From positions 90,805-154,804 of the forward strand of contig JAFEBM010000018.1 of assembly GCA_018242685.1 (NCBI GenBank): a stretch of 64,000 nucleotides of DNA, in the 5' to 3' direction. This DNA is from Nitrospira sp. GTDB taxonomy: Bacteria > Nitrospirota > Nitrospiria > Nitrospirales > Nitrospiraceae. Under the pieces are notes generated by a model, which was not told where the DNA came from, did no database searches, and was given only the letters and a program-made list of their open reading frames with translations. This document shows positions 1-8,280 of this stretch, in pieces. Position 1 is the stretch's first letter. Each line of letters opens with the position of its first letter. Both the position numbers and the translations under genes were made by a program.

Positions 1-753
1 CCGGCGGGACCGTTCGTTCGTGGAACAGAGAGCAGAGGGTTCGATGAGCAACCACAGAGGACCATCCACTTGGATGCGTTTTCTATCGATCGATATGAAG
101 TGACGAATCATCAATATCAGCAGTTCGTCCTGGCGACCGGCCATCGGAAGCCCGGGCTACCTGCGCGTTACGCCAAGAGCGGTGGAAAGGTGAAAGGAAT
201 AAATCAGCCGGTCGTCTATGTGTCGTGGGATGATGCGGCGGAGTATTGCCGTTGGAAAGGCACGCGGCTTCCGACGGAAGCGGAATGGGAAAAGGCGATG
301 CGGGGCAATGACGGAAGACTTTGGCCATGGGGGAACAAAGAACAGGCCAATGGCGCCAACTGGGCCAGGGTACAGGATGGGCATGAGGTATCCGCGCCGG
401 TGGGAAGCTTTCAGGCTGACAAGAGTACCTATGGGGTGATGGACGGAGCGGGCAACGTCATCGAGTGGGTGGCTGATTGGTATGATGAGACATACTACAA
501 GAGCTCACCTGAACAAAACCCACCGAGTCCTGAGTACGGCACCTATCGAGTGCTTCGTGGCGGGGGCTATACGACGACTGGAGGAGATGTTCGGATCACT
601 AGTCGAAGCAAGATGATGCCGGACTTTCGTGATGAGACGATCGGATTTCGTTGCGCAATTTCAAAGACAGGAATGAAAGAAGAGGGGGAGAAAAAACCGG
701 ATGAATTTACAGAAAATCAAAGTAGTAGAGAATCAAAAACACGGCCAAAATGA
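1..753 (+). CDS. FGE/SUMF1-domain protein, 5' end cut by the window
   Basis: The reading frame is open from base 1, so the start lies outside the window. The visible part is nearly a whole formylglycine-generating-enzyme (SUMF1) domain: it opens with PAGPFVRGT, then has the DRYEVTN, RLPTEAEWEKA, GNVIEWVADWYD and RVLRGGGY blocks and closes with IGFRCA. The cysteine pair that true sulfatase-activating enzymes use is absent from the segment after RGGGY, so an active formylglycine synthase is unlikely; many bacterial family members are binding or regulatory domains. The last 25 or so residues are a charged tail that overlaps a small gene on the other strand. The family assignment is firm, the function is not known. 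Confidence 0.85.
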   Translation, partial: PAGPFVRGTESRGFDEQPQRTIHLDAFSIDRYEVTNHQYQQFVLATGHRKPGLPARYAKSGGKVKGINQPVVYVSWDDAAEYCRWKGTRLPTEAEWEKAMRGNDGRLWPWGNKEQANGANWARVQDGHEVSAPVGSFQADKSTYGVMDGAGNVIEWVADWYDETYYKSSPEQNPPSPEYGTYRVLRGGGYTTTGGDVRITSRSKMMPDFRDETIGFRCAISKTGMKEEGEKKPDEFTENQSSRESKTRPK

Positions 754-811
754 TGTTGACAACCATGCCGGCCAAAACTATAATGTCAAATACTTTTGAG
801 TTTTTCGTCAC
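707..811 (-). CDS. small single-pass membrane protein (34 aa)
   Basis: A short reading frame starts at GTG (809-811) and ends at 707. An AGGAG ribosome binding site lies at 816-820, five bases before the start, and a good sigma-70-type promoter sits about 30 bases further upstream. The product is a short polar N-terminus (TKNSK) followed by one hydrophobic helix of about 24 residues that ends YYFDFL. It overlaps the 3' end of the convergent FGE-domain gene by 47 bases. No family is recognised. Its position beside an oxidase operon makes a small oxidase-associated subunit possible, by analogy with CydX-like proteins, but that is inference. Confidence 0.5.
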   Translation of the reverse strand: MTKNSKVFDIIVLAGMVVNIILAVFLILYYFDFL

Positions 812-848
812 GGGTTCTCCTATTTGATTCGTCCACATGCGACAAAAT

Positions 849-877
849 CTGATAACACAGGGTGAAATGTCTGTCAA
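849..877 (-). promoter_or_regulatory. predicted sigma-70 promoter for the 34-aa gene
   Basis: On the minus strand a perfect -35 TTGACA (877-872) is followed after exactly 17 bases by TATCAG (854-849), which matches four of six -10 bases. Transcription would start near 842 and give a leader of about 30 bases containing the AGGAG site. Confidence 0.5.
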
Positions 878-894
878 GAAACTGTAGTATTTTT

Positions 895-910
895 GAATTT
901 CTTGAAATTC
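895..910. promoter_or_regulatory. perfect 7-2-7 palindrome between divergent small genes
   Basis: GAATTTC, two T bases, then GAAATTC form a perfect dyad in the gap between the 34-aa gene on the minus strand and the 40-aa gene on the plus strand. It has the size of an operator for a dimeric regulator. No regulator gene is adjacent. Confidence 0.35.
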
Positions 911-938
911 TATTTCTTGTGTAGGAGCAAAGAAGAAG

Positions 939-1061
939 ATGGCAACAGCTACACCTGACAGCGAAATAAAGATAAAAATCGGCAAGATGATTTTCTATAT
1001 CACCTGTGCCGTCGGACTATGGTTTTTTTACTGGCTTGCTGGAATCCAATGTCCCTGCTGA
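939..1061 (+). CDS. small single-pass membrane protein (40 aa)
   Basis: ATG at 939 is preceded by AGGAG at 923-927. The 40-residue product has a charged N-terminus with alternating Lys and Ile (KIKIGK), one hydrophobic helix rich in aromatic residues (YITCAVGLWFFYWLAG) and a C-terminal CPC. It is the first of two small + strand genes that precede the oxidase gene and is probably co-transcribed with it. No family is recognised. The terminal Cys-Pro-Cys could bind a metal or form a disulfide, but this is only suggested by the sequence. Confidence 0.5.
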   Translation: MATATPDSEIKIKIGKMIFYITCAVGLWFFYWLAGIQCPC

Positions 1062-1144
1062 GATCGTGAATCTCGCCTAAAGCACAGGGCTCTGGTTCGT
1101 AATTCAATCAAGGTATGGCCAGATAAATAGAGGAGAAGAGGGAA

Positions 1145-1276
1145 ATGAGCGCGTTGAATAATCCTGTCATTGCAGTGATTGTCTCTCTTGTTATTGCGGT
1201 CGGCTATTTTACGTTTGTTGATCATTATCTAATGGATATGCAGGGGCTGGACTACTGGTACCTATTCCGAAAATAG
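1145..1276 (+). CDS. small single-pass membrane protein (43 aa)
   Basis: ATG at 1145 follows a strong AGGAGA site (1131-1136). The product has a short N-terminus, one transmembrane helix (VIAVIVSLVIAVGYFTFV) and a polar, aromatic C-terminal tail (LDYWYLFRK). It ends 71 bases before the oxidase start. Size, topology and position fit a small accessory subunit of the oxidase; no known family is recognised, so the role is inferred from context. Confidence 0.55.
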   Translation: MSALNNPVIAVIVSLVIAVGYFTFVDHYLMDMQGLDYWYLFRK

Positions 1277-1347
1277 GCTGCGAGTGGTGGTCGAGTCTTC
1301 TGGTGAACATCTTCAATTTAACGTAAGTGTATTTAAGGAGGTATCCC

Positions 1348-3264
1348 ATGGGCCTTTTAACCGGCAAGCGCGTGTTTTCGATCATGGCGCTCTGCATGAT
1401 GGTCGGCCTCCTTCTGCTCCCAATCGTCATAGCTCTGCCTTCTCCGGCTATCGGTGAAGAGGCTCCTGCTGGCGATGCGGCGAAGAAGGATGGAGATAAA
1501 GTTGAGAAGGGTCGGGATGTCTATTATAAGACGGAGGGTATCGTGGTCGGCGCTCCCGCTCCTAAGACCACGGATGGTCCCAAGGACTATCCGCGATACA
1601 ACTTCGAAAGTCGTGTCTTAATCTGGTTTGCCAACCAACAGCACCTTTACTATGGGAGCTTCGTGTTGGCTGTGCCGATTTTCTGTATGATCATCGAGTT
1701 CATGGGTGTCGTGACGAAGGATAAGGCGCTTGCGAAGCGTTACGATCAACTGGCCTATGATTTTATCAAGATCAGTCTCACGGCTTACTCGCTCACGGCC
1801 ATTCTTGGCGGCATTCTGATATTTACATTTCTGACTCTGTATCCGGCGTTCTTCGGGTATCTGTCCAGCATATTCCGTCCTGTGATGCACATCTACGCAT
1901 TGATGTTCGTGGCTGAGAGCGGGACCCTCTATATCTATTATTATGGTTGGGACAAGATGAAGGAGGGTTTCCTCAAGTGGATTCATCTGAGCATGTCGGT
2001 GGTTTTGAATATCATCGGCACGCTGCTCATGTTCCTGGCGAATTCTTGGATTGGATTCATGATGTCGCCCGCCGGTGTTGATGAGCAGGGTCGGTACCTG
2101 GGGAATATCTGGCATGTTATTCATACCGCCTTGTGGAATCCGCTCAACCTCCACCGCATTCTGGGCAACATGGCGTTTGGTGGAGGAGTCGTGGCCGCCT
2201 ACGCCGCGTATAAGTTCCTGGCGGCAAAGACTGATGAAGACCGTGCACACTACGATTGGATGGGCTACATCGCAATGGCGCTTGGCGTGGCCTTCTTGAT
2301 TCCATTGCCATTTGCCGGATATTGGCTCATGCGCGAGGTGTACGCCTATCGTCAGCAGATGGGAATCACGTTGATGGGCGGTTTGCTTGCCTGGCTCTTT
2401 ATTATCCAGGCCACGATGATCGGAATTCTCTTTTTGAGTTCCAACTACTACCTCTGGCAGGCAATGGGCCGCATGCGTGGTGCTGAGAAGTATCAACGGT
2501 ACATTAAATATCTTGTGTTTCTGCTCATCTGCGGATTCTTGGTTTTTATTACGCCGCACACAATGGTCATGTCGCCGGCTGAATTGAAGGCCATGGGAGG
2601 ACAGCAGCATCCGGTGCTGGGTAACTTTGGGGTCATGTCGGCGAAGAACGGCGGCATCAATGTGATGATTACGACCACAGTGCTGAGCTTCATCTGGTAT
2701 ATGCGAGGCAATAAAGTCTCGACGGTATCATGGGCGAAGTTCGGGAACATCTTCATGGGCGTATTCTTTGCCTGCGCGTATATCAATATCATCTGGTTGG
2801 CTATTTACGGGTATTATATTCCTGCAAACGTGCGAGTCGGTTTGTCTGTTCCGCAAGTGGCGACGACTTTGTCATGTCTCTTCTTTATGTTCGCGCTGAA
2901 CAGTGTGATGATGAGAGGGGCAAAGCAAATGGGGGCGATTGAATGGGGTAAGATTTCAGTCCGCTCACAGTATGCCCTCATCATGTTGGCGACTGCGTTC
3001 ACCTGGATGATGGCATTAATGGGCTATATCCGCTCTTCCGTTCGCCTGTTCTGGCATGTCAATGAGATCATGCGGGATAACTCCCCTTGGGCCTATACTC
3101 ATACGGTGGGATTCGCCGCTAACATGATTTCTTTCAATGTGCTGTTTTTCTGGATCAGTATTCTTTTCGTCTTTTGGATGGGCAGCTTGGGGGCGAAGAA
3201 GGTTCCAGTGGAGGCCAAAGCCGGCATCCCGGGCAGCGTCCCGCAGCCGGCTGCTAGTCATTAA
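1348..3264 (+). CDS. cytochrome bd-like oxidase, large membrane subunit
   Basis: Start: ATG 1348, five bases after a perfect AAGGAGGT, rather than the in-frame GTG at 1327. The 638-aa protein has an N-terminal signal or first helix, a short polar stretch and then many transmembrane helices (roughly 14). It is related to CydA but longer: His99 (QQHLYYG) and His269 (NLHRIL) align with CydA haem-ligand histidines, and Glu190 in FVAESGTLYIYYYGWD aligns with the conserved LEST...GWD glutamate. Family knowledge: Nitrospira genomes carry such bd-like proteins as candidate terminal oxidases in place of a standard haem-copper oxidase. The three cytochrome c genes downstream suggest that it takes electrons from cytochrome c rather than quinol. 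The electron donor and haem content are inference. Confidence 0.85.
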   Translation: MGLLTGKRVFSIMALCMMVGLLLLPIVIALPSPAIGEEAPAGDAAKKDGDKVEKGRDVYYKTEGIVVGAPAPKTTDGPKDYPRYNFESRVLIWFANQQHLYYGSFVLAVPIFCMIIEFMGVVTKDKALAKRYDQLAYDFIKISLTAYSLTAILGGILIFTFLTLYPAFFGYLSSIFRPVMHIYALMFVAESGTLYIYYYGWDKMKEGFLKWIHLSMSVVLNIIGTLLMFLANSWIGFMMSPAGVDEQGRYLGNIWHVIHTALWNPLNLHRILGNMAFGGGVVAAYAAYKFLAAKTDEDRAHYDWMGYIAMALGVAFLIPLPFAGYWLMREVYAYRQQMGITLMGGLLAWLFIIQATMIGILFLSSNYYLWQAMGRMRGAEKYQRYIKYLVFLLICGFLVFITPHTMVMSPAELKAMGGQQHPVLGNFGVMSAKNGGINVMITTTVLSFIWYMRGNKVSTVSWAKFGNIFMGVFFACAYINIIWLAIYGYYIPANVRVGLSVPQVATTLSCLFFMFALNSVMMRGAKQMGAIEWGKISVRSQYALIMLATAFTWMMALMGYIRSSVRLFWHVNEIMRDNSPWAYTHTVGFAANMISFNVLFFWISILFVFWMGSLGAKKVPVEAKAGIPGSVPQPAASH

Positions 3265-3342
3265 TAGGCGTCTTAATTGATAGTTGGCTCAACGAGGAGA
3301 GGAGATCGTTTTCCACCTCGGTAGCTGTAGGAGGTCAAGACC

Positions 3343-4650
3343 TTGGGTAACCTGATTGCTGAAACGCTCTCGGCGAGTTGGATGGCTCTGGCTATCCTTG
3401 CAGGCCTGATGGTTTATTTTCAGATGTCCATCAGCGATCCTGCTGCAAAAAAACGCGCGGTGTTTAAGACATTCATCGGAATTGTTTCCTGCTTCTTCTT
3501 GTTCATGGCGATCGTCAATTACAAAACGAATTTTTATGGCGAAAGCCGTTTGCTGCCGGTGTCTCTTGTGACGATTACCGTGACAACCTTCGTTATGGCG
3601 TTGTACTTTACGAATCTCAGCGCAATGTTGAAGGTCGGCGGGTTTATGTTTTTCGTGGCTGCGTTCCTTTCGGGGTACGGGAACTGGCTCCCGCAAGTTG
3701 AGGGAGGGTTTCCTCCCAAGGAAGAAAAGTTGGATTTCAGCTCCATGACTTCTCAACAGTTGGCTGACGAAGGCGAAAAGATTATTTTTGGTGGGATTGG
3801 AAAGAATAAAGAGCAGGGAGCTATTGGAAAGGGACAATGTCCACTTTGCCATGCGTTCCATGCCGGCATGCTCGGGGAACGAGCGCCGAACTTGTCGGGT
3901 CTTCCAGAGCGGTCCGAGAAAGAGCGTTTGGCGGATCCTAAGTATTCCAAGGGCAATCCGTCTAAGCGCGAGTATGAACAAAAGGAAGCGTTTCCAGGGT
4001 CAGGAACCGCTGAGAATGGTCTTGAGTATATTGCTGAATCGCACGCCTGTCCAAGCTGCTACGTTGTGTCCGGGTATGGAGTGAAGGGGACCAACGACAA
4101 GCAAAGTCCAATGCCGGCTATTCACAAGCCACCTATCTCTCTCAGCCTTCCTGAGTTGGCAGCGGTAGACACGTGGTTCTATGTCCGTGAGGGACGTGAT
4201 GCCCCATCTTTTGAAGAGATCGTGAAGTCGTACGAAAAGTTTATCCCAGAAGCCGACCGTCCCAAGATGGCCGAGGACAAGCCCGCAGGAGCTACTTCTT
4301 TAATGGCTGATGGGTCGGAGCCGGTCGATCAGATTTTTGCTAAAGCGCAGTGTGTCTCATGCCATACCATTCCGGGAATCCCTGGAGCTATGGGGACTAT
4401 TGGTCCTAAACTTGAAGAAGGTACAACTGCTGCACAACGCATAAAAGACCCTGCATACAAAGGTACGGCCAAATCGCCTGCGGAATACATCATGGAATCT
4501 GTTGTAGATCCCAGTGCCTATGTCGTAAAACCGTTCCCGGATAACACGATGCCGAAAGTCTTCGGGCAAAAGTTGAGCGCAGGTGCGTTGAAGAAGATTG
4601 TCGATTATTTATCGCAGGTGAAGGCCGGCGCGCCGCCACCGAAGATTTAG
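3343..4650 (+). CDS. membrane-anchored di-haem cytochrome c
   Basis: The start is TTG 3343, seven bases after AGGAGGT. The first 120 or so residues form about four transmembrane helices. Two class I cytochrome c domains follow, with haem motifs C166-P-L-C-H170 and C337-V-S-C-H341. Each domain has a matching later segment that brings a methionine (SPMPAIHKPP in the first, NTMPKVFGQKLS in the second), so the protein looks like an internal duplication. A CxxC pair at 236-239 is followed by Tyr and aligns with a Cys-free stretch of the second domain, so it is not counted as a haem site. Part of the oxidase operon; probably passes electrons to the oxidase. Confidence 0.85.
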   Translation: MGNLIAETLSASWMALAILAGLMVYFQMSISDPAAKKRAVFKTFIGIVSCFFLFMAIVNYKTNFYGESRLLPVSLVTITVTTFVMALYFTNLSAMLKVGGFMFFVAAFLSGYGNWLPQVEGGFPPKEEKLDFSSMTSQQLADEGEKIIFGGIGKNKEQGAIGKGQCPLCHAFHAGMLGERAPNLSGLPERSEKERLADPKYSKGNPSKREYEQKEAFPGSGTAENGLEYIAESHACPSCYVVSGYGVKGTNDKQSPMPAIHKPPISLSLPELAAVDTWFYVREGRDAPSFEEIVKSYEKFIPEADRPKMAEDKPAGATSLMADGSEPVDQIFAKAQCVSCHTIPGIPGAMGTIGPKLEEGTTAAQRIKDPAYKGTAKSPAEYIMESVVDPSAYVVKPFPDNTMPKVFGQKLSAGALKKIVDYLSQVKAGAPPPKI

Positions 4651-4695
4651 TAGCCACTGGTTATCAGTTATGCGGAGAGTAAAGGGAGTTTGCTT

Positions 4696-5733
4696 ATGAA
4701 AGCCTTGATGTCACTCGGTGCCCTGGTCGGAGTGATTGGGATTCTCCTTCTCGGAGGGATGATCTTCAACGTTGTGCCTTCGACCACTGTGCGTTTAGTC
4801 GAAGGTTATATGCCGATGCAGATGCTTTTTGAGCTCACATGCTTCGTCGCCGGCTTCGCAGGATTGAGTTACATGATGAACGCTATGGGTATGCCGTTTC
4901 CTCGTTTTTGGCAAGGAATCGGCTTCTGGGCATTCATACTGCTTTATCTGAAATACCGAGTCTATCCACCGATTCCCTTCAGCGTGCGGGCCATGTATGG
5001 CACGGTGTCTCTTGTTGCAGTATTCATGTGGGTTTCTGCCAGTGAAGAAGACTGGAAGAAATTCAAACAGCCTATCATGAACGTACTAGATGCGCAGGGC
5101 GGGATGAATAAGCTTTTGCGTTATGCGTATCTGGTGCTCCTTCCAATTCTTATCGGTGGATTCTCCTACAACGCGATGGTGCCCAAATCAGAAGAACCGA
5201 TCGAGTTACGAACAGTTCATCCAGCACCGCCGGCAAGCACAAAGGTCCATGGTAAGACCTATACATTGCAGACTTCGCAAAATCCATATCGGGTAAATCA
5301 GGAAGGGAAATACGACCAGGATTATACGAACGCCAATATTGTCGAGCAAGGCATGGGGCGTTTGATGAAACCCAATGCCAATCCATGGGACGACAAGAAT
5401 AAAGGGTATTTGAAGTATGTCCGAGAGGGCGGAGAGATATTTTTCCAAAACTGTCATTTCTGCCACGGAGATAATCTTAACGGCCGCGGGCTACATGCCT
5501 TCGCCTTCAACCCGATTCCTGCAAACTTTACGGACCCAGGCACGATCGCACAGCTTCAGGAAACGTTTATTTTCTGGCGTGTTTCTAAGGGCGGCATCGG
5601 ATTGCCCAATGAAGGATTTCCTTGGGCTTCGGTTATGCCTCCATGGGAACAGCATTTAACGGTAGACGAAATCTGGAAGGTGATTTTGTTTGAATATTGG
5701 CATACAGGGTACTATCCACGAACCTGGGATTAA
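4696..5733 (+). CDS. membrane-anchored mono-haem cytochrome c
   Basis: ATG 4696 is chosen over the in-frame TTG at 4690 because of spacing to the AGGGAG site at 4683-4688. The N-terminal half holds about five transmembrane helices (first MSLGALVGVIGILLLGG); the C-terminal half is a periplasmic cytochrome c domain with one haem motif, C253-H-F-C-H257, and a later methionine-containing WASVMPPWE segment that is a good axial-ligand candidate. It lies 45 bases after the di-haem cytochrome gene and probably belongs to the same operon and oxidase complex. Confidence 0.85.
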   Translation: MKALMSLGALVGVIGILLLGGMIFNVVPSTTVRLVEGYMPMQMLFELTCFVAGFAGLSYMMNAMGMPFPRFWQGIGFWAFILLYLKYRVYPPIPFSVRAMYGTVSLVAVFMWVSASEEDWKKFKQPIMNVLDAQGGMNKLLRYAYLVLLPILIGGFSYNAMVPKSEEPIELRTVHPAPPASTKVHGKTYTLQTSQNPYRVNQEGKYDQDYTNANIVEQGMGRLMKPNANPWDDKNKGYLKYVREGGEIFFQNCHFCHGDNLNGRGLHAFAFNPIPANFTDPGTIAQLQETFIFWRVSKGGIGLPNEGFPWASVMPPWEQHLTVDEIWKVILFEYWHTGYYPRTWD

Positions 5734-5771
5734 ACAAGATTAGTTTATTGACAATCTGGACATACAGAGAG

Positions 5772-7556
5772 ATGAGGATGAACATGATGGACAGCATAAC
5801 TCGGAAGGCCGGAATTGCAGCGGTTGCTGCCTTCGGAGTCGTTCTGGTGTCTAGTGCAAGCTATTCGATTGTCTCGGCACAAGGGCTCCCTGAAGGCTTT
5901 AAGAAGGGAGATCTCGCACCTGAACCCTCCGCAGAAATGATTGAGGCTGGGAAACGCGTTTATTTCACCAAGTGCGTCTGGTGTCACGGGGTCGACGGTG
6001 CCGGCGACGGACCTGGAGCTGATCGACTCTGGCCTCGTCCGCGAAACTTCAATCAAGGGACATTCAAGATTCGGCATACAGCGAGTGGTGAGTTGCCATT
6101 GTTCGATGCGAAAAAGCCGATCCCAGGTCAAAACGATCTTTTTGAGACGGTTACTCATGGGTTGCCTGGCTCCGCCATGCCATCCTGGGAAGGTATCCTG
6201 ACCGAAGAACAGCGTCTTCAAGTCCTGTCTTTCGTCACAACACAGTTGGTTAAGGATCGAAAATTTACGGATAAACAGTCGGAAACTCAAACAGTATTAC
6301 AGTTGGCGGAACTCAAGGCAAAACCTGCAACCGATGAGAGCAAGAAGCGCGGTGGTGAGTTAGTCGTAGAAAAGAAATGTGTCGAGTGTCACGGCATGGA
6401 AGGGCGCGGAGACGGGAACGCCTTCAATTTGAAAGACGACTGGGGTTTCTCGATTCAGCCGGCTGATTGGCATAAGTGCTGGAATTTTAGAGGTAGTCGT
6501 CAGGATCCATACAACGTAGGCAACATTTTCAGAACTTTCTCGACGGGTGTCAATGGCACTCCGATGCCATCGTTTGCGGATAACACGACGGTAGATGAAC
6601 GGTGGGATATAGCCAATTTCGTTAATTCCCTGTGTGAGAGGGATGCGTTAGGAAATCCGCTCCCGATCGATCCATTGACGGATAAGCCGAAAATCAATTT
6701 CGTGGTCCCATCCGATCTCGTTGAGGGCGAAATTCCAACCGACATGGAACATGAAGTTTGGAAAAAAGCTCCGAAGCGATATGTGGCTATGGGTGGACAG
6801 ATCACTCATAAACCCAGGAACTTCGTCAACCGGATCGACGATATCTGGGTGCGATCACTCTATAACGATAAATCAATCGTCTATCTTCTTGAGTGGGATG
6901 ACCGGACCAAGAGCGTGGCTGAAGGAAAGCTCCCCTGGGCTCCAACCCAGGTTAACATTGATGTTAAAGAGCAGGATCCGAAGACAGGCGAGGAGGGATC
7001 GATTGCAGCGCACCAAAACAACTACACGGTGTATAACGATGCGATTGCCATTGAGACGGCAGTGAAGTGGAAAGAGCTACCTGCGCCGATCAAGCCTCGC
7101 TATTTGTTCGGAAGCAATGATCAATTCCCGGTTGATATCGTCAAGTGGGAAGCAGACGGATCCCTCCGTGCGTTCAAAGGCACGGGTTGGGATAAAGATT
7201 TCGAAGAGCGTGATAACTACGAAGAAAGCATGAAGCTCTTGAAGGGCGAGTGGAAAGACGGCCGTTGGTATGTGATGATTCAGCGGCCAGTTGGAAATAA
7301 GAAGGACCAGGATTACGACGAAGATACTTTTTTTGAAGTTGGGCAATATATTCCCACTGTTTTCTTTGCGTGGGATGGTCACAATGGCGATGCCGGACGA
7401 AAGATGGCTGTCTCTGCCTTCTTTTACACATTTATGAATCCGCCAATTCCGAAAGAAACATATATTTATCCTGCAGTTATTGCTGTCGGTGTTGTGTTGC
7501 TGGAAGGATGGGTTCTGACTCGTCGTGCCAACAAGAAAAGGGGTAAGACGCTGTAG
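5772..7556 (+). CDS. di-haem cytochrome c fused to a haem b (ethylbenzene dehydrogenase gamma-like) domain
   Basis: Several in-frame ATGs lie at 5772-5789; 5772 is taken, and the choice does not affect the signal peptide. The 594-aa product has an N-terminal export signal ending near SAQG, two cytochrome c motifs (C68-V-W-C-H72 and C203-V-E-C-H207), a GTPMPSF methionine segment, a domain of about 240 residues like the gamma subunit of ethylbenzene dehydrogenase and nitrite oxidoreductase, and a C-terminal transmembrane anchor (AVIAVGVVLLEGWVL) with a basic tail. It is the last gene before the terminator at 7594. It could connect periplasmic electron carriers to the oxidase. The domain calls are firm; the partner is inferred. 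Confidence 0.85.
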   Translation: MRMNMMDSITRKAGIAAVAAFGVVLVSSASYSIVSAQGLPEGFKKGDLAPEPSAEMIEAGKRVYFTKCVWCHGVDGAGDGPGADRLWPRPRNFNQGTFKIRHTASGELPLFDAKKPIPGQNDLFETVTHGLPGSAMPSWEGILTEEQRLQVLSFVTTQLVKDRKFTDKQSETQTVLQLAELKAKPATDESKKRGGELVVEKKCVECHGMEGRGDGNAFNLKDDWGFSIQPADWHKCWNFRGSRQDPYNVGNIFRTFSTGVNGTPMPSFADNTTVDERWDIANFVNSLCERDALGNPLPIDPLTDKPKINFVVPSDLVEGEIPTDMEHEVWKKAPKRYVAMGGQITHKPRNFVNRIDDIWVRSLYNDKSIVYLLEWDDRTKSVAEGKLPWAPTQVNIDVKEQDPKTGEEGSIAAHQNNYTVYNDAIAIETAVKWKELPAPIKPRYLFGSNDQFPVDIVKWEADGSLRAFKGTGWDKDFEERDNYEESMKLLKGEWKDGRWYVMIQRPVGNKKDQDYDEDTFFEVGQYIPTVFFAWDGHNGDAGRKMAVSAFFYTFMNPPIPKETYIYPAVIAVGVVLLEGWVLTRRANKKRGKTL

Positions 7557-7593
7557 CATTTCTTAGACACGCGCGTTAGCGTAGCAAGAAGGT

Positions 7594-7628
7594 AGAGGGG
7601 GTGGGGCGACCTACCCCCTCTTTTTTTT
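7594..7628 (+). terminator. rho-independent terminator of the oxidase operon
   Basis: A perfect 9-bp stem (7594-7602 with 7613-7621) encloses a 10-base loop and runs straight into eight T residues. It lies 38 bases after the stop of the last cytochrome gene and before mobA, so it marks the operon end. Confidence 0.9.
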
Positions 7629-7646
7629 CAAACAGGTGGCGTGCTC

Positions 7647-8264
7647 ATGATCAGCGATGTGACGGGGGTATTACTGGCCGGGGGAAAGAGTAGAAGGATG
7701 GGAGAGGACAAGCGATTTATCCTCATCGGTCAACGGACTCTCCTTGAGCGAAGCTGCGCAGTTCTCTGTGAGGTGTTTGAGCAGGTTTGCGTTGTCATCG
7801 CTCAAGACAGCCCTTTGCTGCGGGCAGAAGTACCCGTGGTCCGCGATCTTATTCCAGACTGTGGAAGCCTTGGCGGATTGTACACGGGGCTTCGACTGGC
7901 CAAGACTCAACATATCTTCCTCGCGGCCTGTGATATGCCGTTCCTAAACCCTGTTGTCATTCAATATATGGTTTGCCTGAAGGATCAGGCTGATATTGTT
8001 ATCAGTCGGTGGGCGACTCGTCTGCAGCCGACTCATGCGGTGTACGGCCAAGACTGCCTTCCAGTTCTTGAGGAAATGATGAATCTCCATAATCGGAAGA
8101 TTCACAGCATGATAAGTCATCCCGCTCTTCGCGTGCGCGTGATTTCCGAAACGGAGATCAGGCAAATCGATCACGATGGATGTTCCATGTTGAACATCAA
8201 TACGCCGGCCGATTTAGAGCGCGCTCGATCAGTGCACAATGCTGGTACAGGTTCCGTGTCTTAG
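7647..8264 (+). CDS. mobA: molybdenum cofactor guanylyltransferase
   Basis: MobA transfers GMP from GTP to molybdopterin to make the bis-MGD-type cofactor used by enzymes of the DMSO reductase family, which includes nitrite oxidoreductase. The 205-aa protein begins with the nucleotide-binding signature GVLLAGGKSRRMGEDKR and has the ACDMPFL segment of the active site. ATG 7647 is chosen because AGGTGG lies seven bases upstream; the GTG at 7641 would be too close. It ends 16 bases before the next start. Its presence fits the molybdoenzyme-related genes further along the window. Confidence 0.9.
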   Translation: MISDVTGVLLAGGKSRRMGEDKRFILIGQRTLLERSCAVLCEVFEQVCVVIAQDSPLLRAEVPVVRDLIPDCGSLGGLYTGLRLAKTQHIFLAACDMPFLNPVVIQYMVCLKDQADIVISRWATRLQPTHAVYGQDCLPVLEEMMNLHNRKIHSMISHPALRVRVISETEIRQIDHDGCSMLNINTPADLERARSVHNAGTGSVS

Positions 8265-8280
8265 TGGTTCAGGAAGACGT

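Noticed and set aside
1618..2610. 330-codon open frame on the minus strand
   Set aside because: It is fully antisense to the oxidase gene, has His/Arg-rich low-complexity composition and no ribosome site; it is a shadow of codon use.
4048..4062. CPSCY as a third haem site in the di-haem cytochrome
   Set aside because: The histidine is missing, and the segment aligns with the Cys-free VDPSAYVV of the second domain, so it is not a degenerate haem motif.
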